Assembly: GCF_051020955.1 (NCBI RefSeq)
Contig: NC_135018.1
Location: forward strand, 11,361,439 to 11,425,438
DNA from: Megalopta genalis
Lineage: Eukaryota; Arthropoda; Insecta; Hymenoptera; Halictidae
Direction: 5' to 3'
DNA length: 64,000 nucleotides
Shown: piece after piece, positions 37,601 to 47,800 of the stretch
How the letters are laid out: each line of letters begins with the position of its first letter
Numbering within the stretch: position 1 is the stretch's first letter
Made by a program: the position numbers and the translations under genes
The notes under the pieces: generated by a model
Databases searched by the model: none
Seen by the model: only the letters and a program-made list of their open reading frames with translations
Told to the model about the DNA's origin: nothing

Positions 37601-39996
37601 AAGCGCGAAGTCGCTGTTCAATTAATCGGAAATTGGCTATTGAGGGAACCAGTCGCATTTCAAGTAAGCTCTACCAAAATTGTAATTATAATAAATTAAA
37701 TTCTTAAGAAATGAGATATATTATGTAATTTTTTAAAGGAAAATTAGTGCGTGATGTTATAATAAATTAAATTGTTACGCATTAAGATATGATATAATTT
37801 TAAAGGAAATTTAATGAGTGTGATTGTAATAAATTAAATTATTAAGATGTACGACGAAATGTATTCTACTTTGTTAAGATAAAAATTATCTTGGAACATG
37901 ATACAAGAATTTTAGTGGTGCTTCAGAGCCACCACTCGAGTGCAAAGGGTTAATAAACAAGGTGTCCCATTATTGTGTTAACGCCCGGAAAGGGGTGATT
38001 CTTGCAATCCACGGCATTTTCGGCATTCGAGTTATTAACGAAAAACAGTGACCAATGAGAGACGATTTCGGCTGGCGCAAGGCGACTTTATCTCGAGTTG
38101 TGATCGTTAATTTTGTTTAAACATTAGATAGTAAAACAGGCAAGAGAGTGCTGGGTGTGGTTTCATTAGGAAAAGAAATTCTTATAATTATTGCAGCCGA
38201 AGTTTAACGCTTTCGGAACAACCTTCGAAATTACGTAGCCGATCGGTTTCGCAGCTCCCGGGCGTTTACACCACACGATGTACGTGGGCGTGTGCGTGCG
38301 TACGTGAGTGTCGCGATATAAGTATTGCGAATTGTGACGCTACTAGGACGATCGACTGGTGTCGGCCGCTGGCCAGGACGATCGGCTGGCGTCGGGCACT
38401 GGTTGAACGAAACGAAGAAATCCGAAAGGACGCACTCGTAGGGAACGCGACAGAACACGACAAAATGCGACGAAGGTCGTGACGCGCGAAGCGCGAAGTC
38501 GCTGTTCAATTAATCGGAAATTGGCTATTGAGGGAACCAGTCGCATTTCAAGTAAGCTCTACCAAAATTGTAATTATAATAAATTAAATTCTTAAGAAAT
38601 GAGATATATTATGTAATTTTTTAAAGGAAAATTAGTGCGTGATGTTATAATAAATTAAATTGTTACGCATTAAGATATGATATAATTTTAAAGGAAATTT
38701 AATGAGTGTGATTGTAATAAATTAAATTATTAAGATGTACGACGAAATGTATTCTACTTTGTTAAGATAAAAATTATCTTGGAACATGATACAAGAATTT
38801 TAGTGGTGCTTCAGAGCCACCACTCGAGTGCAAAGGGTTAATAAACAAGGTGTCCCATTATTGTGTTAACGCCCGGAAAGGGGTGATTCTTGCAATCCAC
38901 GGCATTTTCGGCATTCGAGTTATTAACGAAAAACAGTGACCAATGAGAGACGATTTCGGCTGGCGCAAGGCGACTTTATCTCGAGTTGTGATCGTTAATT
39001 TTGTTTAAACATTAGATAGTAAAACAGGCAAGAGAGTGCTGGGTGTGGTTTCATTAGGAAAAGAAATTCTTATAATTATTGCAGCCGAAGTTTAACGCTT
39101 TCGGAGCAACCTTCGAAATTACGTAGCCGATCGGTTTCGCAGCTCCCGGGCGTTTACACCACACGATGTACGTGGGCGTGTGCGTGCGTACGTGAGTGTC
39201 GCGATATAAGTATTGCGAATTGTGACGCTACTAGGACGATCGACTGGTGTCGGCCGCTGGCCAGGACGATCGGCTGGCGTCGGGCACTGGTTGAACGAAA
39301 CGAAGAAATCCGAAAGGACGCACTCGTAGGGAACGCGACAGAACACGACAAAATGCGACGAAGGTCGTGACGCGCGAAGCGCGAAGTCGCTGTTCAATTA
39401 ATCGGAAATTGGCTATTGAGGGAACCAGTCGCATTTCAAGTAAGCTCTACCAAAATTGTAATTATAATAAATTAAATTTTTAAGAAATGAGATATATTAT
39501 GTAATTTTTTAAAGGAAAATTAGTGCGTGATGTTATAATAAATTAAATTGTTACGCATTAAGATATGATATAATTTTAAAGGAAATTTAATGAGTGTAAT
39601 TGTAATAAATTAAATTATTAAGATGTACGACGAAATGTATTCTACTTTGTTAAGATAAAAATTATCTTGGAACATGATACAAGAATTTTAGTGGTGCTTC
39701 AGAGCCACCACTCGAGTGCAAAGGGTTAATAAACAAGGTGTCCCATTATTGTGTTAACGCCCGGAAAGGGGTGATTCTTGCAATCCACGGCATTTTCGGC
39801 ATTCGAGTTATTAACGAAAAACAGTGACCAATGAGAGACGATTTCGGCTGGCGCAAGGCGACTTTATCTCGAGTTGTGATCGTTAATTTTGTTTAAACAT
39901 TAGATAGTAAAACAGGCAAGAGAGTGCTGGGTGCGGTTTCATTAGGAAAAGAAATTCTTATAATTATTGTAGCCGAAGTTTAACGCTTTCGGAGCA
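34669..39996. repeat. Satellite array 1: six 888-bp tandem units
   Basis: Six head-to-tail units start at 34669, 35557, 36445, 37333, 38221 and 39109, each beginning ACCTTCGAAATTACG, with spacing exactly 888 bp. Units differ at only a handful of positions. Each has a GC-rich first 270 bp (CACACGATGTACGTG, two copies of a 30-bp AGGACGATCG subrepeat), an AT-rich middle, a hairpin AGTGGTG/CACCACT followed by CGAGTGCAAAGGGTTAA, and a segment shared with the dispersed element at 234-478. Minus-strand frames of 65-92 codons repeat in every unit but open on TTG and are not considered genes. Confidence 0.97.
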
Positions 39997-40380
39997 ACCT
40001 TCGAAATTACGTAGCCGATCGGTTTCGCAGCTCCCGGGCGTTTACACCACACGATGTACGTGTGCGTGTGCGTGCGTACGTGAGTGTCGCGATATAAGTA
40101 TTGCGAATTGTGACGCTACTAGGACGATCGACTGGTGTCGGCCGCTGGCCAGGACGATCGGCTGTTGCCGGCGGCTGCTGAACGGTCGGCTGACGTCATG
40201 CGCTGGCTAGGAACATTGGCTGGTATCGTGCGCAGGTAGGACGATCGGCTGGCGTCGGGGGTTGCTAGGACGATCGGCGGATGTCGGGCACTAGTTGAAC
40301 GAAACCCACAAAGTCGAAAGGACGCATTCGTAGGGAACGCGTCAGAACACAACAGAACGCGACGAACGTCGTAAGGCAAT
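39997..40380. repeat. Partial seventh unit with expanded 30-bp subrepeat
   Basis: The start is near-identical to the array units up to about 40165, then diverges. Here the AGGACGATCGGCTGG-type subrepeat occurs six times (starts near 40121, 40151, 40181, 40209, 40238 and 40267; period 28-30 bp) instead of the two copies found in array units. It then returns to unit-like sequence (GAAAGGACGCATTCGTAGGG). Confidence 0.85.
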
Positions 40381-41360
40381 TTACGATTATACAATCACGA
40401 TTACGGTTTAAGATACGAATAACGATAGGGGATTATAATATAATGAACACGCCTTAAAAAATAGAATAGTTTCCAAAACCTACTATCTCTAAATTATTAT
40501 TAAAACAGCTAGAAATAATAAATGCATCGATAGAATATTTTTGATGTAACGATTCTTCGATAAATTCGTGCTTTAAAAATTACTTCGTATGTTCGACGTT
40601 ATTAATTACCTCCACTACTAAATGTTACAACGAAATAGCCACGAGATTATTTAATAATACCATTTGCAATAAGAATCCTTTGTTAAGAATTAAGATATAA
40701 TATAATTTTAAAGTAAAATTAGCGCGTGAAGTTATAATATATTAAATTGTTAAGAAGTAAGATATAATATAAGTTTAAAGGAAACGTAGTGCTCAGGCAT
40801 TCGCGATTTTCCTTAGACTTGCGAGACGAAATTAATAACGCGTTGTGTTAGCGTGGCGAGAAATTGCCAACGCGTTGTGTTATAATCGCCTTCGGAGCGA
40901 CCTTCGAAATTACGTAGTCGATCGGTTTCGCAGCACCCGGGCGTTTACCCCACACGATGTACGTGTGCGTGCGTACGTGAGTGTCGCAATCTAAACATTG
41001 CGAATTGCGACGATACTAAGACGATCGGCTGTCGTCGGCCGCTGGCTAGGATGATCGGCTGCTGCCGGCGGCTGCTGAACGGTCAGCTGACGTCATGCGC
41101 TGGCATGGGGCGCAGACTAGGACGATCGGCTGGCGTTGATCGTCAAAGGCAAGGTTAAATTTCTTTGCGTTTTGTTAAATCCGTTTGTCCTTTGTTTGCT
41201 CGCTCGACTCAAAGTCATTGCTCGATTAGTCGTTACTCGTTTAGTGGAAAAATCAGTTGCATATCAGGAAAGCTCCTGCAAAAGTGATATTATAAATTAA
41301 ATTGTTAAGAATTAAGATATAATATAATTTTCAAGGAAAATTATTGCGTTAAATTACTTA
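40381..41360. repeat. Degenerate distal flank of array 1
   Basis: The part 40480-40690 matches the proximal flank at 33345-33540. From 40900 an old unit restarts (ACCTTCGAAATTACGTAG), including diverged AGGACGATCGGCTG subrepeats to 41140, then GAAAGCTCCTGC and AATTAAGATATAATATAA words to about 41360. A separate word, AGGCATTCGCGATTTTCCTT (near 40797), recurs at about 42600. Confidence 0.7.
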
Positions 41361-42214
41361 ATTAATTGTTGGAACAACTACTATAACAGAATATAACAGA
41401 AAATGTACAAAATCTAAGTAAATTGGATTTTTTCACTCGTGTCAGGCAGTGCACAATCAATTTTATTGTTCGGAAAGTTTAGTGTTAATAGAAATTCGCT
41501 CTGCTTCCTTCTATAATCGAAGTTAATTAATTTTCTATTTAATTCGAATCTAAATTTATTTAACATTCGGTAAAATTATTATTAACAGTTGTTTGGCAAA
41601 ATCGTATCTCTAATATCAACGCGAATTTCCAGGTGGTTTCCAATAATTTCCAAATCCTGTCCAAATGGAAATTAATATTTTGGATTAAAATCTGAGATGT
41701 GTGTTCCTCTCTCCTACTGCTGTCTTTGCTGCTGCTATTGCTACTCCGCTCCTACTTCCATTTACTTCTTCCTACTACAAATTCCAGACCCAACATCGCA
41801 TCGAAATGTAAGTCGCATGCTCTTATTTTACCAGTAGTTTCCTCAATTTTTCGAGTACAGTGACCACATACTTATTGCGAATTCTATCGCATATGTAGTT
41901 AGGATGTTTTCTTTTCGATGATTTGCGTTACCCGTTTGAATTTAATTATCGAGTAATTAAATTCGCACGCATTCGTCGAAACAAATTGATTTTGAAGAAT
42001 AATTTGAAACTAATAACCTCATTTTAGCTACGATTGTCAGGTCCTTTATTTTCAGATTCTTTATTTTCAGGTTAATACTATTGTAAGACAAAAATTATTG
42101 TGTATATTATCATGTATATTATTATGTATATGTATTGTTAACTGGTCACTGTACTTGCTGCAGTAGTAATAGTAGTAGTAGTAGTAGTATTTGGGCTGGC
42201 TTTTCCGCCCCAAC
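41361..42214. other. Noncoding spacer between arrays
   Basis: AT-rich with a CTGCTG-like patch near 41715-41760 and a GTA microsatellite (42162-42190). No gene is supported. Confidence 0.45.
42162..42190. repeat. GTA/TAG microsatellite
   Basis: AGTAGTAATAGTAGTAGTAG-type triplet run with one interruption. Confidence 0.85.
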
Positions 42215-42740
42215 GATCAGCGCAGATGGGCACATCCGCGACTTGCAATAGCGTTGCGAAAGAATCTCGCATTGTTTCGCTTCATTTTCAACAGAGATCA
42301 AAATTAGCGTAGCGAATAAAACCATTGCGATTATCATTAGCATTGAAATTGATTATTCAAAGTATATCGTCGCGAATGAAATAATCGCGATTTCATTAGG
42401 TTCGATATGCAAGAAGCGTTAAAGATAGCGTTGCGAATAAACACGATCGCGTTTTAAGTTAGAAGATTTCGAAGATCATTAAAGTCCATTCGCTTTTGCA
42501 TTTCTGTTCATTGAATTAGCGTCGCGACGACATAATCGCGTTGCAATAGCTTCGTTCGTCTTTCAGAGCCCATGCTGCAGCTGCAACCCTCCGCAGTGCA
42601 GGCATTCGCGATTTTCCTTAGAGTTGCGAGACGAAATTAACAACGCGTTGTGTTAGCGTCGCAAGAAATTGCCAATTCTTTGTGTTAGAGTTGCGAAAAT
42701 TGCCAACGCGTTATGTTAGAGTTGCGAAATAAATGCCGCA
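42215..42740. repeat. Degenerate repeats with GCGTTGCGAATAAA word
   Basis: The words AGCGTAGCGAATAAA, TCGTCGCGAATGAAA, AGCGTTGCGAATAAA and AGCGTCGCGACGACA recur at irregular intervals of 60-110 bp, each followed by an ATCGCG-like motif. At 42596-42740 the sequence matches 40795-40890 (AGGCATTCGCGATTTTCCTT, AACGCGTTGTGTTAGCGT), with internal copies of GTGTTAGAGTTGCGAAA. This is an old, decayed tandem family between the two young arrays. Confidence 0.6.
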
Positions 42741-42869
42741 CTGCGAGTAGCCGTACCAAGGATCGCTGCATCATTTCTTTGTCACTTTCACTTTGATTTA
42801 CCTCTCTGGCAAACAAAATCAAATTGTAATTCTCATATTCGGAGTCAATCTCCTCACGTGGGGGGTACG

Positions 42870-43318
42870 TTAGCGTTCTTAACTTAAGTTTGTTAGATTA
42901 CGATTTTTCCATTTTCTGAAAAATTGCACTTTTGTGCTGTTGCCGATTTATATTTTAAGTCGGCTTTCGAAACAAGATTTCGTTCAAAAATTGATGAAAT
43001 TGGTATTCCTCCGATCGGAGGTCCCTCAGGGGCTCGCTCATGGGTGGGGCCCGTGGGCGAGTACAGAGGGTAGCGTTAGTTTATAAGTCGTTGTTGTAAG
43101 AAAGGAAGCCATAGCGAATTCCGACTTCGTTCTGGCTCCCTTTCGGGTCTCTAAAGCAGCAACCTCCTCGCGGTGAGATCCGGGCAATCGGTATCATTAT
43201 CGACCTAGAAAATGTTGCCAATAGCAATGTTTTTTCAATCGGGGATTATACCGAGCAAATAGCTGCAAAATTTATACTGTAAAATGGTGTGTATTGTAAA
43301 AGTGTGGTCCCTCAGGGG
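42870..43318. repeat. Diverged proximal partial units of array 2
   Basis: The segment has shortened, diverged versions of array 2 parts: AACTTAAGTTTGTTAGATTA (S2-like), then the tail of S1, then a hairpin at 43033-43061 (CTCGCTCATGGG against CCCGTGGGCGAG), then a second S1 tail from GTTAGTTTATAAGTCGT to the hairpin at 43319. It marks the old edge of the array. Confidence 0.8.
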
Positions 43319-44257
43319 CTCGCTTGCAGGAGGGGTCTGCAAGCGAGTACGGGGGGTAGCGTCCCCGAGGTACCCGAGACGCTAATTTCGCATATGTCCA
43401 GTAGTATTGCCTTAGCTTTACTTTTTCGCATCTCGTTTTTGACTCTGCCACTGCAGATAGCTGTGGCGGCCTTGCTTGCGCATACTCTTGGGTAAGTCCG
43501 GACACATCTCGATGTTCGACGAGTGACCATGCGGCGTGGTGATTCGAACGCGGACCCTCCTTCTGGGGAGGCTCTCGCTTTGCACATTCGCTATGTAAGC
43601 CGTCCTTAGCTCTCTCTTGGGGGCGGGGCGCAGGGCGAGAAGTCCGACTCATTGTGGGATGATCCAACTTTGGATCATCATTCCTCATGTGATCGCGCCG
43701 GTCATCGTGATGTGCGAGGCTCCAGACTTGTGCGAGCATTGTACGCATCGCGTCACCCTCGGGTCAGTACCTTCTGCACTGACTCGCAATTGTTTCTCAC
43801 TTTGAAAGAATCACTGCCTTATGCACTGATTCATTTTGGTCTCCGTGGATCGGAGACTTCTTCTTTGATCCACTGTGGTCCGCAAAAGTACTTGACATAT
43901 GCGAACGTGTGAGTGAGTGTGGGTGAGTGCTAGCTAGCTGGCGAGCGTGCGTGTTAGTTTATAAGTCGTCGTTGTAAGAAAGGGAGCCATAGCGAATTCC
44001 GACTTCGCTCTGACTCCCTCTCGGGTCTCTAAAGCAGCAACCTCCTCGCGGTGAGACCCGGGCAATCGGTATCATCATCGACCTAGAAAATGTTGCCAAT
44101 GGCAATGTTTTTTGAGTCGGGGATGATACCGAGCAAATAGCTGCGAACTTTATATTGTAAAATAGTGTGGATTTATACTTCAAGTCAGGGCTCGAAATAA
44201 TGTTTCGTTCGAAAATTGTTGATATTGGTATTCCTCCGATCGGAGGTCCCTCAGGGG

Positions 44258-44286
44258 CTCGCTTGCGGGTGGGGCCCGCAAGTGAG
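44258..44286. repeat. Hairpin A of array 2 (example)
   Basis: The arms CTCGCTTGCGGG and CCCGCAAGTGAG pair over 12 positions (one G-T) around loop TGGGG. The same module occurs at 43033, 43319, 45763, 46719, 48235 and 49757. It is preceded by the palindrome CCTCCGATCGGAGG and by CCCTCAGGGG, and followed by CGGGGGGTAGCGTCCCCG. The last copy has C for G at its final base (49785), breaking the outermost pair. Confidence 0.9.
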
Positions 44287-44829
44287 TACGGGGGGTAGCG
44301 TCCCCGAGATGCCCGAGGCGCTTATAGGTTGTTAGTTATCTTAATTTAAGTTTGTTAAATTTCATTTTCTCCAATTTCTCAAAAATTGCACTCGAGTGCG
44401 GGTTAGCTTGGCACTCCTGTGCTGGTCTTAGGTTTTCTATTTACTCCTGGTACCCTTTTTCTATTCTGTCTAACTATTCTCAATCATTTTAGGTACATTA
44501 CAGAGATTATCATCCGCCGTGGGATGCGTCTTAGTTAATAAGTGCGTGCGTCTTAGTTTAAGAATCTTAACCTCTTGCCGTGTTTTAACCGGTCTTAGCT
44601 TATAATAAAGATTTCTCTTAAGAATGAGGATTATTTACTTCTTTCAAGTTCATTTAAATTTTACTTCTTTTCTCCACAATATTCAATCACTCAAAGAGAA
44701 ATGTAGTCTCACAACAAATACAAATTTTCATCTCCTTCTGAGAAATTATTACTATCGAGAAACTTCTAGTTACTATAAATGTAATGAAAATGATACGGCA
44801 AGGGGTTAAGATCACTCAGGGGCCCCCGA

Positions 44830-44849
44830 CCCACGGGAGCGCCCGTGGG
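44830..44849. repeat. Hairpin B of array 2 (example)
   Basis: CCCACGGGAGCGCCCGTGGG is a perfect 8-bp stem with loop AGCG. It repeats at 47285, 48807 and 50329, always followed by the same GGGGTAGCGTCCC module as hairpin A. Both hairpins therefore share their 3' neighbour but not their arms. Confidence 0.9.
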
Positions 44850-47800
44850 GGGCACGGGGGGTAGCGTCCCCGAGATACCCGAGTCGCTAATTTTGCATAT
44901 GTCGAGTATTATTGCCTTAGCTTTACTTTTTCGCGTCTCGTTATGGACTCCGCCACAGCAGGTAGCTGTGGTGGCCTTGCTTGCGCAAACTCTTGGGTAA
45001 GTCCGGACACATCTCGATGTTCGACGAGTGACCATGCGGCGTGGTGATTCGAACGCGGACCCTCCTTCTGGGGAGGCTCTCGCTTTGCACATTCGCTATG
45101 TAAGCCGTCCTTAGCTCTCTCTTGGGGGCGGGGCGCAGGGCGAGAAGTCCGACTCATTGTGGGATGATCCAATTTTGGATCATCATTCCTCATGTGATCG
45201 CGCCGGTCATCGTGATGTGCGAGGCTTCAGACTTGTGCGAGCATTGTACGCGTCGCGTCACCCTCGGGTCAGTACCTTCTGCACTGACTCGCAATTGTTT
45301 CTCACTTTGAAAGAATTACTGCCTTATGCACTGATTCATTTTGGTCTCCGTGGATCGGAGACTTCTTCTTTGATCCACTTTGGTCCGCAAAAGTACTTGA
45401 CATATGCGAACGTGTGAGTGAGTGTGGGTGAGTTCCAGCTAGCTGGCGACCGTGCGTGTTAGTTTATAAGTCGTCGTTGTAAGATATGGAGCCATAGCGA
45501 ATTCCGACTTCGCTCTGACTCCCTCTCGGGTCTCTAAAGCAGCAACCTCCTCGCGGTGAGACCCGGGCAATCGGTATCATCATCGACCTAGAAAATGTTG
45601 CCAATGGCAATGTTTTTTGAGTCGGGGATGATACCGAGCAAATAGCTGCGAACTTTATATTGTAAAATAGTGTGGATTTATACTTCAAGTCAGGGCTCGA
45701 AATAATATTTCGTTCGAAAATTGTTGATATTGGTATTCCTCCGATCGGAGGTCCCTCAGGGGCTCGCTTGCGGGTGGGGCCCGCAAGTGAGTACGGGGGG
45801 TAGCGTCCCCGAGATACCCGAGTCGCAAATTTTGCATATGTCGAGTATTATTGCCTTAGCATAACTTTTTCGCGTCTCGTTATGGACTCCGCCACAGCAG
45901 ATAGCTGTGGTGGCCTTGCTTGCGCAAACTCTTGGGTAAGTCCGGACACATCTCGATGTTCGACGAGTGACCATGCGGCGTGGTGATTCGAACGCGGACC
46001 CTCCTTCTGAGGAGGCTCTCGCTTTGCACATTCGCTATGTAAGCCGTCCTTAGCTCTCTCTTGGGGGCGGGGCGCGGGGCGAGAAGTCCGACTCATTGTG
46101 GGATGATCCAACTTTGGATCATCATTCCTCATGTGATCGCGCCGGTCATCGTGATGTGCGAGGCTCCAGACTTGTGCGAGCATTGTACGCGTCGCGTCAC
46201 CCTCGGGTCAGTACCTTCTGCACTGACTCGCAATTGTTTCTCACTTTGAAAGAATCACTGCCTTATGCACTGATTCATTTTGGTCTCCGTGGATCGGAGA
46301 CTTCTTCTTTGATCCACTTTGGTCCGCAAAAGTACTTGACATATGCGAACGTGTGAGTGAGTGTGGGTGAGTGCCAGCTAGCTGGCGATCGTGCGTGTTA
46401 GTTTATAAGTCGTCGTTGTAAGAAAGGGAGCCATAGCGAATTCCGACTTCGCTCTGACTCCCTCTCGGGTCTCTAAAGCAGCAACCTCCTCGCGGTGAGA
46501 CCCGGGCAATCGGTATCATCATCGACCTAGAAAATGTTGCCAATGGCAATGTTTTTTGAGTCGGGGATGATACCGAGCAAATAGCTGCGAACTTTATATT
46601 GTAAAATAGTGTGCATTTTAAAAGTGTGTGGATTTATACTTCAAGTCAGGGCTCGAAATAATGTTTCGTTCGAAAATTGTTGATATAGGTATTCCTCCGA
46701 TCGGAGGTCCCTCAGGGGCTCGCTTGCGGGTGGGGCCCGCAAGTGAGTACGGGGGGTAGCGTCCCCGAGATGCCCGAGGCGCTTATAGGTTGTTAGTTTT
46801 CTTAATTTAAGTTTGTTAAATTTCATTTTCTCCAATTTCTCAAAAATTGCACTCGAGTGCGGGTTAGCTTGGCACTCCTGTGCTGGTCTTAGGTTTTCTA
46901 TTTACTCCTGGTACCCTTTTTCTATTCTGTCTAACTATTCTCAATCATTTTAGGTACATTACAGAGATCCGCCGTGGGATGCGTCTTAGTTAATAAGTGC
47001 GTGCGTCTTAGTTTAAGAATCTTAACCTCTTGCCGTGTCTTAACCGGTCTTAGCTTATAATAAAGATTTCTCTTAAGAATGAGTATTATTTACTTCTTTC
47101 AAGTTCATTTAAATTTTACTTCTTTTCTCCACAATATTCAATCACTCAAAGAGAAATGTAGTCTCACAACAAATACAAGTTTTCATCTCCTTCTGAGAAA
47201 TTATTACTATCGAGAAACTTCTAGTTATTATAAATGTAATGAAAATGATACGGCAAGGGGTTAAGATCACTCAGGGGCCCCCGACCCACGGGAGCGCCCG
47301 TGGGGGGCACGGGGGGTAGCGTCCCCGAGATACCCGAGTCGCTAATTTCGCATATGTCGAGTATTATTGCCTTAGCTATACTTTTTCGCGTCTCGTTATG
47401 GACTCCGCCACAGCAGATAGCTGTGGTGGCCTTGCTTGCGCAAACTCTTGGGTAAGTCCGGACACATCTCGATGTTCGACGAGTGACCATGCGGCGTGGT
47501 GATTCGAACGCGGACCCTCCTTCTGAGGAGGCTCTCGCTTTGCACATTCGCTATGTAAGCCGTCCTTAGCTCTCTCTTGGGGGCGGGGCGCGGGGCGAGA
47601 AGTCCGACTCATTGTGGGATGATCCAACTTTGGATCATCATTCCTCATGTGATCGCGCCGGTTATCGTGATGTGCGAGGCTCCAGACTTGTGCGAGCATT
47701 GTACGCGTCGCGTCACCCTCGGGTTAGTACCTTCTGCACTGACTCGCAATTGTTTCTCACTTTGAAAGAATCACTGCCTTATGCACTGATTCATTTTGGT

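Noticed and set aside
34679..39434. Minus-strand frames of 65-92 codons repeated in each 888-bp unit, apparently conserved proteins
   Set aside because: They open on TTG, sit in overlapping frames on one strand, are rich in arginine/serine from GC-rich repeats, and are alike only because the units are recent copies.
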